Shown here piece after piece: positions 1-8,573 of a stretch of 64,000 nt of DNA. Below the pieces are notes generated by a model, which did no database searches, was not told where the DNA came from, and saw only the letters and a list, made by a program, of their open reading frames with translations. Source of the DNA: JAPOVO01 sp026708165 (lineage in GTDB: Bacteria; Chloroflexota; UBA11872; VXNJ01). The stretch covers positions 1,426,001-1,490,000 of the forward strand of contig OZ242360.1 of assembly GCA_965208775.1 (NCBI GenBank), in the 5' to 3' direction. Positions within the stretch are counted from its first letter, which is position 1. Each line of letters begins with the position of its first letter. Both the position numbers and the translations under genes were made by a program.

Positions 1-1
1 C

Positions 2-664
2 GGCGATCCCGCCGACCTTGGGGAATGGCTGAGCTACGGCGCGGCCGGAATCGTGACTAATACGGTCGTGCTGAACGACATGGTCAAGAAGTACGGCCAG
101 CTTACCGACGTGGTCCGGCGCTATCTGGACATCACGGACCTACCCGTGGTCGTGGAAGTCGACGGGGAGTCCACCGACGAACTGCTGGACGTGTCCTCGG
201 TGTTTACGGACATGTCGGACCAGGTCATGATCAAGCTGCCCTGCACACCGCACGCGCTGGGCGCGTTTACCGAACTGCGCCGCCAGAACGTCGACACGAT
301 GTGCACGACTGTGTTCTCCCTAGGACAGGCGTGCGCGGTGGCTCAGGCGGGGGCGACTCACATTCTGCCGTTCTGCGAACCGGTCAAGGAATTGGGGGGC
401 GATCCCACCAAGCTAGTCCGGGAGTGCATCGAGACCTTTTCCGGGTGGTCCGAGCGCCCGTTCGTCACGGCGGCGCTGGTCAGGTCGGTTGACGTTGCCT
501 ACCGGGCTTTGCGAGATGGAGCCGACGGAATAATCATCTTCTGGCCGATACTTAAAGAGATGATGCTGCATCCGCTCACGGACCAGTGGAACCACACGTT
601 CAAGACCGAGTGGGAAGAGATGCACGAAGCCGGTCTGCTGGAAGGCGTGCCGGTTCGGGGTTGA
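2..664 (+). CDS. Transaldolase / fructose-6-phosphate aldolase-like protein, 5' partial
   Basis: The frame is open to the left edge, so the N-terminus lies outside; about 220 residues are visible. The protein looks like the small transaldolase family: an early G-IVTNT segment resembling the GVTTNPS strand, then MIKLPCT (the catalytic-lysine strand in this family), then TTVFSLGQACAVAQAG and an LPFCEP strand. Relatives are TIM-barrel enzymes transferring or cleaving dihydroxyacetone units through a lysine Schiff base in sugar-phosphate metabolism. NT replaces the usual NPS, so substrate is uncertain. The stop is 43 bases before the DUF5069 gene on the same strand. Confidence 0.7.
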   Translation, partial: GDPADLGEWLSYGAAGIVTNTVVLNDMVKKYGQLTDVVRRYLDITDLPVVVEVDGESTDELLDVSSVFTDMSDQVMIKLPCTPHALGAFTELRRQNVDTMCTTVFSLGQACAVAQAGATHILPFCEPVKELGGDPTKLVRECIETFSGWSERPFVTAALVRSVDVAYRALRDGADGIIIFWPILKEMMLHPLTDQWNHTFKTEWEEMHEAGLLEGVPVRG

Positions 665-707
665 GACTCAACGCGGCGGTGAGTCACTTCACGGAAGGGG
701 CTTCCAT

Positions 708-1154
708 ATGGACCTGACGAAAGACGTTCCGCGCAGTCCGCACGAGAGGCTGGGAGGGATCGTCTTTCTTCCCCGGGCCATCGACAAGGGCAGGGCCGAT
801 CTCGAAGGGAAGCTCGGCGACTATCTTTCGAGGACCGGCTTCTCGGAGGTTCTACTGGACTTCCTGGGCCTGTCTGTTGACGGCTTCCTGGACGCGCTGC
901 ACGAACGCGAAACCGACGAGCAGGTCCTGGAATGGGTCTCGGCAAATATGACCGCCAGGAGCGCCAGCGAGATCGAGGAATTCAACCGGGCGTTCATCGA
1001 CCGCACTCCGCAAAACGAAGAGGAGTGGGAGCGCTACAGGACTTTCCTCGCGGAAATCGGCCAGTCGCACCGGACGGACATTACCCGCCAATTTGACAGG
1101 CTGGACCTGGACGAAGGACGCGAGGTACCGCAAGGCGGCCGACGGACCTACTAG
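708..1154 (+). CDS. DUF5069 domain protein
   Basis: 148 residues. The N-terminus DLTKDVPRSPHERLGGI followed by FLPRAIDKGRA is the hallmark start of the DUF5069 family, soluble proteins of about 140-150 residues with no assigned reaction. A central LLDFLGL and a trailing WV motif fit the family. No signal peptide, membrane segment or metal motif is visible, so it is probably cytoplasmic. It follows the transaldolase-like gene by 43 bases with GGAAGGGGC upstream of the ATG, so the two may be cotranscribed. Function unknown. Confidence 0.75.
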   Translation: MDLTKDVPRSPHERLGGIVFLPRAIDKGRADLEGKLGDYLSRTGFSEVLLDFLGLSVDGFLDALHERETDEQVLEWVSANMTARSASEIEEFNRAFIDRTPQNEEEWERYRTFLAEIGQSHRTDITRQFDRLDLDEGREVPQGGRRTY

Positions 1155-1208
1155 CCGCTCGAAGCGCCGCTAGCCTAGAACCGCCGGGGTTCGGATGAAG
1201 GCTGTCTG

Positions 1209-1670
1209 TTACCTGGCGTAGCCCGCGATGTTCAGGTTGTTGACGTAAGGCGCCAGGGCGGCGGCGGTTTGATCTTCACCAGCCGACGGCCGTCTTGGGA
1301 TAACCATCGCCCGGCGCTGAGGCGTGGTGTCGACGACTTTCACAGGCTCGCCTGGGTCGAGCGCCAGACCCATCTCAATCAGGGCGGTCCGAGTTTCCGC
1401 GACGACGCGGGCAATGTACTCCGAGTTCTTCCAGAACGGAGGCATGGGAGACAAGAAGGTGGGCCAGCAGGAGCATTGCGTGCAGACGATCACATGGTGA
1501 ACGTCGCCATCGTTGTCGCGCACGTCAAGGTCGATTCCTTGCGGAATCTCGATTCCCAGCCCGGCGAGCGCCCGCCTGGGATCACTTAGCAACTCTGACT
1601 TGAAGGCCGGGTCGGACCATGCAGCAGCTACGACCTGTACAGCCTTCTCGATTGGGTTGTTTTCGCTCAA
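1209..1670 (-). CDS. Stand-alone nitrile hydratase alpha-subunit-like protein
   Basis: 153 residues. Residues about 62-74 read VCTQCSCWPTFL, matching the C-x-x-C-S-C metal-claw of nitrile hydratase alpha and thiocyanate hydrolase gamma subunits, where the cysteines bind low-spin Co(III) or Fe(III). Downstream EYIARVV, VVDTT and MVIPRRPSAG follow the family order. The roughly 45-residue N-terminal arm of true alpha subunits is missing, a Q replaces the usual L in the claw, and no beta subunit or activator lies nearby. It may be a divergent hydratase or a relative of the NHLP leader-peptide branch, although a complete metal site argues against a mere leader. It converges with the DUF5069 gene and diverges from the next oxidoreductase. 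Confidence 0.7.
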   Translation of the reverse strand: MSENNPIEKAVQVVAAAWSDPAFKSELLSDPRRALAGLGIEIPQGIDLDVRDNDGDVHHVIVCTQCSCWPTFLSPMPPFWKNSEYIARVVAETRTALIEMGLALDPGEPVKVVDTTPQRRAMVIPRRPSAGEDQTAAALAPYVNNLNIAGYAR

Positions 1671-1753
1671 ACCACTGCGCCTGTCTAATATGCGTAAACC
1701 GCCTTCGCCAATCCGAGATTACACGAACGCCGGCGGGGGGAAAGGATCCGATA

Positions 1754-2692
1754 GTGAAGTTTTGCATGGTGGGATACGGGAGCATCGCAGGATTTCACCG
1801 GGACGCGCTGATGCAGATGGACGGCGTTTCGATCGATTCGGTGATGGGCCGGCTGCTGGAACCTACCCAGCAATTCGCCGAAAGCTGCGGCGCTCCGCTG
1901 GCCACGACCGATCTTCAGGAGGCGCTCGACAGGCCGGGGCTGGACGCGGTGCTCATCACTTCACCCAGCCAGGCGCACTACGAGCAAACCGTCGCGGCTC
2001 TCAATGCCGGCAAGCACGTTTTGCTGGAGATTCCGATGGGCCTGTCCGTGGCAGAGGCGACCGCCATTGCCGACCTGGCCGACGAAAAGAACCGTACGGT
2101 GATGATCTGCCACACCCAGCGCTTCTGGGCGGCCAGCCGCGAAGTCAAGCGCCGGATCGACGCGGGAGAGTTCAAGCTCCATCACTACCACGTCGAGTGG
2201 CATTTCTTCCGGCGAGAGAACATCAACTGGAAAGGACGGCTGCGAAGCTGGACGGACAGCATCCTGTGGCATCACGGCGGGCACGTGGTCGACCACTCGA
2301 TCTGGCTCTTCGGAGAAGCGCCTGACTCTGCGAGGGCGCACTTCGGGCCGCTAAGCGAATCACTGGGCGTTCCACTGGACCTTTCGGCCCAGCTTCGATT
2401 TCCGGGTGGGGGGCTGGCGACCCTGATGCTCTCCTATAACGCGATGGTCCCCAAAGTTACGCAACGAATCACGTTCATCGGGGAAGAGGATTTCCTGACG
2501 TTCGTGGACGGGCGGCTGATCGACAAGGACGGCAACGAACTGGCGAACGAATCGAACGAGGACGCCATTCCGAGACAGAATCGCGAGTTCATCGAGGCGG
2601 TAGAGGAAGGCCGTGAGCCGTCAACCTCTGCACGGGAGATGGTGCGTTCCTACAAGGCGCTAGACCAGCTAGAGCGGAGCACGGCCCGCTAG
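1754..2692 (+). CDS. Gfo/Idh/MocA family oxidoreductase
   Basis: 312 residues from a GTG start chosen because GGGGGGAAAGGA sits just upstream and the next codons give the Rossmann start VKFCMVGYGSIAGFHRDAL; longer upstream frames overlap the divergent hydratase-like gene. A Rossmann NAD(P) domain (about 1-120) precedes an alpha/beta dimerisation domain. The usual EKP catalytic lysine motif appears as LLEIPMGL, so the key lysine seems missing, which is odd. WHHGGHVVDHSIW resembles the family's H-x-x-D/H segment. Substrate unknown, probably a sugar or cyclitol. Confidence 0.8.
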   Translation: MKFCMVGYGSIAGFHRDALMQMDGVSIDSVMGRLLEPTQQFAESCGAPLATTDLQEALDRPGLDAVLITSPSQAHYEQTVAALNAGKHVLLEIPMGLSVAEATAIADLADEKNRTVMICHTQRFWAASREVKRRIDAGEFKLHHYHVEWHFFRRENINWKGRLRSWTDSILWHHGGHVVDHSIWLFGEAPDSARAHFGPLSESLGVPLDLSAQLRFPGGGLATLMLSYNAMVPKVTQRITFIGEEDFLTFVDGRLIDKDGNELANESNEDAIPRQNREFIEAVEEGREPSTSAREMVRSYKALDQLERSTAR

Positions 2693-2704
2693 CGCAAACC
2701 GCCC

Positions 2705-2733
2705 GCCCCCGATCAAGCCGGGGGCAGGCTTTT
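2705..2733 (+). terminator. Terminator-like hairpin within a dispersed repeat
   Basis: GCCCCC and GGGGGC form a six-pair stem with a nine-base loop, followed by AGGCTTTT. It lies 13 bases after the oxidoreductase stop and could end its transcript. The same sequence block, continuing into TTTTCGCGG-AAATGACGG to 2748, belongs to the dispersed repeat also seen at 13125-13175. Confidence 0.5.
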
Positions 2734-2837
2734 CGCGGAAATGACGGTCCGGGCAGGGCAGTGTCAGCGTGATTGGCGCGTTTTTCCTAGGCGGGAATCA
2801 CCATGGGTTCGACAGGCGGACGTCGCGTGGTGAGACT

Positions 2838-2874
2838 GGATTCCAGGCCGGTATCAAGTACGGGGTGGGCTCTT
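2838..2874 (+). repeat. Dispersed repeat family B, copy 1
   Basis: Begins GGATTCCAGGCCGGTATC and continues into a GTACGGGGTGGGCTCTT end. A near-identical block lies at 38047-38083 and a shorter relative near 13032-13060. All are intergenic. The unit is imperfectly palindromic (GTATC/GTAC core), which suggests a small non-coding repeat element. Confidence 0.5.
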
Positions 2875-2905
2875 CGCCCCGGATGGCGACATGGGAAAGT
2901 CGGAG

Positions 2906-3142
2906 CTAGAGTTCGTCCTCGTCGGTCCGGGGATCGCGGCGAAAGTAAAGATGGACCAGGAGCACGCCGCCCCCCGTGACGATGATGAAGATCAGGACAG
3001 GGATTAGCAAGGCGATTATCTCGTTCTGGCTGCCGGCGATGTGGATGCCGTGAGCGAGCGCGGATTGTGGGACCGCAACCCACGCGGCCAAGCTCACCAG
3101 TAGCACCGCAACTCTAAGGAACGCACGCAGTCGCGGTCTCAC
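2906..3142 (-). CDS. Small exported single-pass membrane protein, end of copper cassette
   Basis: 78 residues. A hydrophobic N-terminal segment ending in SALA looks like a signal peptide; the mature part would begin HGIHIAG, with a His close to the new N-terminus as in copper-binding proteins. One strong membrane segment (IIALLIPVLIFIIVTGGGVLLVHLYF) crosses about residues 41-66 and is followed by a short charged cytoplasmic tail. It is the last gene of a four-gene minus-strand run with the CopC-CopD-cytochrome fusion. No family recognised; a role in copper handling is inferred from position only. Confidence 0.6.
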   Translation of the reverse strand: MRPRLRAFLRVAVLLVSLAAWVAVPQSALAHGIHIAGSQNEIIALLIPVLIFIIVTGGGVLLVHLYFRRDPRTDEDEL

Positions 3143-3238
3143 ACGTGGTCTCCAGACTCGATTGAGGACAAAGCCTGCTCGTTTGACCTGAGTCTCCCGT
3201 TTACAACGATCATACGCCCCAGTGTGCGGCGGCGGTCA

Positions 3239-5443
3239 TCACGGTGGAATGGTCTGGAGGAAGTTGACGAGGTGCCAGATCTCGGTGTCGTCGAACTGCT
3301 CGCCGAAGCCGACCATGGGGGTTCCGTCGATGCCCCATTTGATAAACGAAAACAGCTCGACGTCAGGATGTAGCGGCACGTGAACGGCCAGGTCGAGCGG
3401 GGGGGGATCGAGCTGCGCGGCCAGCGGCCCGTCACCACGCCCGCCAGTCCCGTGGCAGCTAACACAGTTGTCGGCAAACAAGGAACGGCCGATGGAGATC
3501 GATTCAGGATCGGGCAGAATCGGGTTTATCTCGGGTACGGCCGGTCCGACGCGCAGGAGCGCCGGGAACAGAATCGCTAGACCGACTGCCGCGCCTAGAA
3601 CCCCGGCACCGCCAACCCGAAGGCCTCCGTCCCGAGTGAAGCCGCGATGCCTCAAGCCGATCACGAGGACGGCGATCCCAATGGCCGTGAGCACCAGGGC
3701 AAAGAATATGTCCCGCAACGCGGGGTCGGGCTGCACGCCCGACCGGGCGCCCGCCGCCGCGGCGACTTCAAAGCGGACCGCCGTGCGGGAATCGAACTCC
3801 CCGGGCCTCTGAACGAGGAAGCTCGCCTGCCAGTCGCCGGCGATACCAATGGCGTCGGTCTCGGCAGCGAATACGTCCGCTCCCTCGTATTCGAGGACGA
3901 CGCGCTCCGAACCGATATCGCGATCAAGAGACTTGACCGTAAGCTCGACCGACGAGCCTGTCGGCAGCGGACCGCGGGAGGAAAGGGCGGTCACCTCAAG
4001 CCGGTTGTTACCGGGTAGGCCGGGAGTGAGTCCGAGCTTGAGATCGAGATCGTCCACCACAGCTTCGGCCCGAACTCCCTGATCACCGCGCAACGCCACC
4101 TGCCTGCCCGGTTCCAATGTCGTGAGGAAGCCTGATGCAAGCAGAATTCCGGCGGCCAGGACAGCCTCGACTCGCACGATCTTGACGAGCCACGCCAGCG
4201 ACCGGTCCAGCTCACCATCGGCCGACGTTCGGAGCCGGCGGCGCACCCAGGTCAGGTTCACCGCTCCCATCAGCAGCAGCGGGGACACGAGGCCGATCTT
4301 GACGAGGAGCGTGCGACCGTATGCCGTGGAGAGCAGACGGCCCGGCTCGACGACATGAAGCCAAGCGCTGAGCAGTCCGGTGAAGATGATCACGGCGACG
4401 GATATCGAGGCGAGCGCGGAGAAACGCTCGACGATCCGGACTATCGCCCGGCGGCGCTCTCCGAACGACTGGATCTGGCGCGCGCCGCGAACCGTGAACA
4501 GCAGCGCGGGCAGACCGCCGACCCATAAGGCCGCAGCGAGCAGATGGCCGAAATCGAGCGCGACGCCTCTTATCGAAAAGTCGACCAGCGCGGCGCTGTG
4601 ACTGCCGAGCGAGACCGTCAGAATGATCTCGGCGCCGACGACGGCGGCGCCGATCCAAGCCCATCGCGCGCCGCGGCCCGTGCCTCGAATGGCCGCCAGG
4701 GTGATGACCACCCACGCGCCGAGCAGAGTTAGCCGTGAGACCCAGAGACGGCCCCAAAGCCCGAGCTCGAATGCCCGGGGGACGCCCGCAGTAATCCAGT
4801 CGAGCGGCCCTCCTTCGGCGAGCGTGGCCGCCTGAACGGCCAGGAGTCCAAGCTGAGCGATGGACAGGCTTCCCACCCCGGCCCACACCAAAGTTGCCCT
4901 TCCAGGTCCTCCAAGCTCCACGGCGCGGAGTCCCGACACCGCGACGAAGTGCACAGGGATTCCGACAAGCAGGATCGCGCCGATCAGCAACAGCCATCGC
5001 AGCGGGGCTTCCACCGGCGAAGCGTCCGACGGGGTCTCGGCGGGCTGCTCGATTTGCCGGATCGGATCGCCGACGCTGAACAGATAGGACCCCCTGATGA
5101 GATGGCCGTCGACGGTGGAGAGCGTTCGCCAGACGACGACGTAGGTGCCGTTGGGCAGGTCGTTCAGGGTTACCCGCATGGCGATCGGATTGGTGGGATC
5201 GACCTCGCTGGGGGCGGCCACGACGCTAACGCCGTTGGCGTCGAGCACGTCGATGCTGCTGAACGACGCTACGAGCGTCTCGGAAAACTCGATGTATACG
5301 GTGTCGGTGGGCCGCTCCAGGACCTCGCCCGGGGCCGGAAAGGCGTTAAGCAGATTGGCGTGGGCGCCTGCCGACGCCCACGCCAAAAGCAATGCAACAA
5401 AGGCCGCCACGGCGGCGCACGCCGGGCGGACAACCGGCTTCAC
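3239..5443 (-). CDS. CopC-CopD-cytochrome c fusion protein
   Basis: 734 residues. After a signal peptide (1-27) the mature protein starts HANLLNAFPAPGE and has VDGHLIRGSYLFSVG near residue 115, the N-terminal His and DGH that form the Cu(II) site of CopC. About 145-455 is a multi-spanning CopD-type domain, followed by a soluble beta-like region (about 460-565), two more membrane segments, and a C-terminal c-type cytochrome with NCVSCHG near residue 660 and a likely Met ligand in GTPMVGF. CopC/CopD proteins bind and move periplasmic copper; a fused haem domain could couple this to redox or to oxidase assembly. It sits between a His-rich exported protein and the 78-residue membrane protein. Confidence 0.85.
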   Translation of the reverse strand: MKPVVRPACAAVAAFVALLLAWASAGAHANLLNAFPAPGEVLERPTDTVYIEFSETLVASFSSIDVLDANGVSVVAAPSEVDPTNPIAMRVTLNDLPNGTYVVVWRTLSTVDGHLIRGSYLFSVGDPIRQIEQPAETPSDASPVEAPLRWLLLIGAILLVGIPVHFVAVSGLRAVELGGPGRATLVWAGVGSLSIAQLGLLAVQAATLAEGGPLDWITAGVPRAFELGLWGRLWVSRLTLLGAWVVITLAAIRGTGRGARWAWIGAAVVGAEIILTVSLGSHSAALVDFSIRGVALDFGHLLAAALWVGGLPALLFTVRGARQIQSFGERRRAIVRIVERFSALASISVAVIIFTGLLSAWLHVVEPGRLLSTAYGRTLLVKIGLVSPLLLMGAVNLTWVRRRLRTSADGELDRSLAWLVKIVRVEAVLAAGILLASGFLTTLEPGRQVALRGDQGVRAEAVVDDLDLKLGLTPGLPGNNRLEVTALSSRGPLPTGSSVELTVKSLDRDIGSERVVLEYEGADVFAAETDAIGIAGDWQASFLVQRPGEFDSRTAVRFEVAAAAGARSGVQPDPALRDIFFALVLTAIGIAVLVIGLRHRGFTRDGGLRVGGAGVLGAAVGLAILFPALLRVGPAVPEINPILPDPESISIGRSLFADNCVSCHGTGGRGDGPLAAQLDPPPLDLAVHVPLHPDVELFSFIKWGIDGTPMVGFGEQFDDTEIWHLVNFLQTIPP

Positions 5444-5470
5444 GACCGACCTCTCACACGGGCCCTCCGA

Positions 5471-6559
5471 TCAGCCGCGAGACCGGCTGCGCACTGCGGC
5501 GGCCAGTCCCGCCGCGCCCGCGACGGTTCCAATCGCCCCGACGACGATCCCGACGATCGCGAGCGTGCTGGCAAGAGACGCGTCGTCGCCGGCGCTGATC
5601 GCAGCGTCCTGAGCCGAGCGGGTTACGCCTTCCAGCTCTCTTAGCGAGGCGACCTTCAACGGAAACTGGACGTCCGCAGCGGCCACGACTTCATCGAACG
5701 TGCCTTCGCCCGATTCGAACGCCTCGTCGACCGGCTGGCCCATGATTTCGCCGAAGAACCTGAAGCGGTATTTGCCGGGCGCGGTCGGGATCAAGACCGC
5801 CTCGTAGGACCCCGGCTCGCCGAACTTGGGGGTGAGCTGAAGCGTGGTCGAGCTGTTGGAGGCAAGATGCGTGACCTCGACCCGGAGCGAACTCTCCAGT
5901 CCCTCGACGGGGACCGCGGCCACGTGGCCGTGACCGCCCTCGTCTCCGGCCATCGACATACCTTCAGGCTCGGCGTAACCCTCTCCGCCCTTTTCGACGT
6001 GGATGGTGGCCGTGGCTGTGACTGGCTGGCCGTTCCAGGTGTATTCCTCATGGGTGTTGGCGTTGAGGGTGACGCGGACCTCGTTCACACCGGCTTTCAT
6101 CTTGTCCAGGTGAATGGACGGTCCGTAGAGCCTGCCGACCTTGACGCCGTTGACGTAGACGTGAGCGTGCCCTTCGCCGGATACGTGCGGTTTGTTGACG
6201 TTCTCCGCCGTGAAGATGAAGCCGTCGGTGACCATGGTCAGATTGGCGCCCGTCAGTGCGTCCTGCTCCAGACTGATTGAGACGCTCATGTGACTGTCGG
6301 CGGCTATCTGGGCGTCGTGCGCGTCTTCGTGGGAGTCGTCGGCATGACCATCCGACATGTCCTGGCCGCTTTTCGCCGTCACGCGCAGGAATACCGCATT
6401 GGGCTGGCCTTCCAGCGCCGGTTCCTCGGCGAATCCAACGACGAAGTTGAGATCGCTCACCTCCCGGCCCTCGTGTGCAAGGGCGGCGGGAGCTATGGCC
6501 AGAGTTACGAGCAAGGCGATTGCCAACAACACGGGCCGCTTTGAGTGCGTGACACTCAT
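5471..6559 (-). CDS. His-rich exported protein with C-terminal membrane anchor (copper cassette)
   Basis: 362 residues. The chosen ATG follows AGGAGG by 12 bases and gives a clean signal peptide (SKRPVLLAIALLVTLAIAP then ALAHEG); an in-frame start 57 bases upstream would bury it. Two beta-rich domains are visible, each with periplasmic ligand-binding features, plus a His/Asp-rich stretch near residues 70-90 (DGHADDSHEDAHD) and several HGH/GHAH pairs typical of metal sites. A hydrophobic segment near the C-terminus (STLAIVGIVVGAIG) plus SRSRG should anchor it. The stop is 27 bases before the CopC-CopD fusion, so they are probably one operon. Metal chaperone or sensor role is inferred; no named family assigned. 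Confidence 0.65.
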   Translation of the reverse strand: MSVTHSKRPVLLAIALLVTLAIAPAALAHEGREVSDLNFVVGFAEEPALEGQPNAVFLRVTAKSGQDMSDGHADDSHEDAHDAQIAADSHMSVSISLEQDALTGANLTMVTDGFIFTAENVNKPHVSGEGHAHVYVNGVKVGRLYGPSIHLDKMKAGVNEVRVTLNANTHEEYTWNGQPVTATATIHVEKGGEGYAEPEGMSMAGDEGGHGHVAAVPVEGLESSLRVEVTHLASNSSTTLQLTPKFGEPGSYEAVLIPTAPGKYRFRFFGEIMGQPVDEAFESGEGTFDEVVAAADVQFPLKVASLRELEGVTRSAQDAAISAGDDASLASTLAIVGIVVGAIGTVAGAAGLAAAVRSRSRG

Positions 6560-6666
6560 TGGTGGATAAAACCTCCTGAATAACTGGATTGAGTTTCGGT
6601 GACGGCCCCCTGACAAGCGGGGGTGTCACAAGACCGGAGCCGCCTCTGGGCAGGCCGCCGCAGCCT

Positions 6667-7074
6667 TTAGGAAGTGGAGATCGGCTGGGGGCGGGGCGGT
6701 GGATGCGGAAGCGGAAGCGAGAATCCGTAGCTCGAACGGCTGCGGAGGGTGAGATTCCCCGCGAACACGAAGACGGCGGCTATCAAGATCGCGTAGGGAG
6801 CGAGCGCGAACAGCCCCAATCCAAATCCGGGGATCTCGCCGGACTTCTGGTCCTGACCGCTGGAGTGGAGCGCCGACTCGTGGTCATGCGCCGCATGGGT
6901 CGCGTCTGGCGACCCGCTTGCGTCGGAAGCAAAGTGGACATGGCGGTGATGGAGGTGGCCGGATGGCGTGTGCACACCTATCTGCGCGGCGATGAAGGCG
7001 ACGATGGCCGGCGCAAGGACCGCTGCCACAGCCAGACCGGCCAGGAGATGTCGAGCCTTATAGACGGTGGTCAC
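6667..7074 (-). CDS. His-rich two-pass membrane protein, first gene of copper cassette
   Basis: 135 residues from a GTG start directly after an in-frame TAA. Two hydrophobic segments (about 10-33 and 87-108) flank an external loop rich in histidine (SGHLHHRHVHF, HAAHDHES), which suggests metal binding. The tail is Pro-rich. The gene opens the minus-strand run with the His-rich exported protein and the CopC-CopD fusion, 107 bases upstream of the former. A 14-codon frame (ATG at 7119) ends exactly where this gene begins and could couple translation. No family recognised; copper or another transition metal is the best guess. Confidence 0.6.
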   Translation of the reverse strand: MTTVYKARHLLAGLAVAAVLAPAIVAFIAAQIGVHTPSGHLHHRHVHFASDASGSPDATHAAHDHESALHSSGQDQKSGEIPGFGLGLFALAPYAILIAAVFVFAGNLTLRSRSSYGFSLPLPHPPPRPQPISTS

Positions 7075-7143
7075 TTAAGAACGGCCGCCGCGCGATGCGT
7101 ATTCAAATTGCGCCGCCATCGTTGATTTTAGGCTCTTTCGGGG

Positions 7144-7216
7144 CGCCCCCAAGGGAATTCGAATCCCTGTCTGCACCTTGAAAGGGTGCTGTCCTAGGCC
7201 TCTAGACGATGGGGGC
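7144..7216 (-). tRNA. tRNA-Glu (TTC)
   Basis: On the minus strand the acceptor GCCCCC pairs with GGGGGC, the anticodon loop reads CTTTCAA giving anticodon TTC, and the T-loop is TTCGAAT. Length is 73 bases. The CCA end is not encoded (CCC follows the discriminator). It lies upstream of and on the same strand as the copper cassette. Confidence 0.95.
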
Positions 7217-7313
7217 TGGCTCGATCCCGGAACCGGGCGCGGCCCAAGTACGCATATTACCTTGCGATGTCGGCGACGGGACTAACCTCCACGGACTGAT
7301 GATCCGGTCCGCC

Positions 7314-7346
7314 CCGTTCATGGTTCGACAGGCTCACCACGAACGG
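7314..7346. repeat. Palindromic repeat with CCGTTC/GAACGG arms
   Basis: Outer arms CCGTTC and GAACGG enclose GGTTCGACAGGCTCACC. The inner core matches other intergenic sites here: GGTTCGACAGGCGG near 2806 and CCCTTCGACAAGCTCAGGG at 13065. It lies between tRNA-Glu and the cyclodeaminase-type gene. Confidence 0.5.
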
Positions 7347-7370
7347 AATGAGATTCAGGCCACTTAAGGC

Positions 7371-8333
7371 TCAACTGCCTAAGGAGGCCAGCTCGGTGCC
7401 GGCGCCTTCCTGAACGGCGCGTTCGTAGACATAGTGAGCGGCGGCCACGTCCCAAAGGGCGATGCCCAGCGACTTGAAGAGCGTCATCTGGCTGCGGTAG
7501 CTCCGGCCCGGCAAACGCCCGGCGACGATATCGCCAAGATGGACTATCTCACCCCAGGAGATGACGCCGTTGTCGACCGCGCCGGATAGATCGCCGGACT
7601 CGATCTTCGACTGCTCGATATCGTCCACGGCGATGAGATCGAAGCCGCCCATGGCCGCGTCGTCCAGCTCGCGGGCGCTGATGCGGTTGGCGCCCATGGC
7701 CGCGACGTGAGCGCCGGGCGCTATCCAGTCTCCCTGTACGACGGCGGTGGGGCTGTCGGTCGCGGCGACGATGATGTCGGCCCGCTCGCAGGCGGTCTCG
7801 GCGTCGTCGACCGGCTCGACCTCGAGATTAAGGCTTTCGGACATCTCGGCCGCGAACGCGGCGCGGTTCTCGGGGCTGCGGCTGAACACGTAGGCCCTGG
7901 ATAGCTGCCGGACGTGGGCGATGGCCTCAAGCTGCGTTCGGGCCTGATAGCCGCTGCCGATGATGGCGGCTATCGTGGCGTCCTCCCGCGCCATGTACCT
8001 GGCCGATACGCCGCTGGCGGCGCCTGTGCGGAGCTGGCCGAGCCGCCCGGCGTCGATGACCGCGTCTAACTCGCCGGTGCTCTCGCGGTAGAGGTTGATG
8101 ACGAAGCGCACGCCGGAGGGTCCGGTGGTGTAGGCCTTGAAGCCGACGCGGTCGAGCGGCGAGACGGCGGCGCCCATAAGGTGGAGGACCATCGACTTGC
8201 CGATCGCGCGGCGGCGGGGGACGTTGTGGACAAGCCCCTCGCCCTGAAGTCGAAAGACCTGCTCGACGGCGTCAATCGTGGTCGGCATGTCGAGGAGGCG
8301 GTCTACGTCGGTCTCGGTGATGTGGAGTGTCAT
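7371..8333 (-). CDS. Ornithine cyclodeaminase / mu-crystallin family protein
   Basis: 320 residues, the family's usual length. The order is typical: N-terminal ITETDVDRLLDM, RRRAIGKSMVLHLMG, FKAYT, LGQLRTGAASGVSARYMAR, then the Rossmann core AAIIGSGYQARTQLEA (about 126-141) and a C-terminal GEIVHLGDIVAGRLPGR. Family members are NAD(P)-dependent enzymes acting on amino or imino acids (ornithine cyclodeaminase, alanine dehydrogenase, ketimine reductase). The exact substrate cannot be read from the sequence. It is a single-gene unit on the minus strand. Confidence 0.85.
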   Translation of the reverse strand: MTLHITETDVDRLLDMPTTIDAVEQVFRLQGEGLVHNVPRRRAIGKSMVLHLMGAAVSPLDRVGFKAYTTGPSGVRFVINLYRESTGELDAVIDAGRLGQLRTGAASGVSARYMAREDATIAAIIGSGYQARTQLEAIAHVRQLSRAYVFSRSPENRAAFAAEMSESLNLEVEPVDDAETACERADIIVAATDSPTAVVQGDWIAPGAHVAAMGANRISARELDDAAMGGFDLIAVDDIEQSKIESGDLSGAVDNGVISWGEIVHLGDIVAGRLPGRSYRSQMTLFKSLGIALWDVAAAHYVYERAVQEGAGTELASLGS

Positions 8334-8573
8334 GTGTTTAATTCCCTGTGACTGGACTCATGATTGCCGATAACGGTATTCCAGCTGTCTAAGCGCAAGG
8401 GACTCAAACCATCAAGGCGAGTAAGCGCTTTTCCTGAGCCAGTCTAATCCGAGCGACATCCAGGAGCGTCCCATCCATCCCCGATAATTATGTGGGGTCG
8501 AGAATTCGGATCGCTTCAGGCATTCGTCATGTGCACAACACAGGCGATTCCAGAAGAGTGTGAGGGCATGGAG

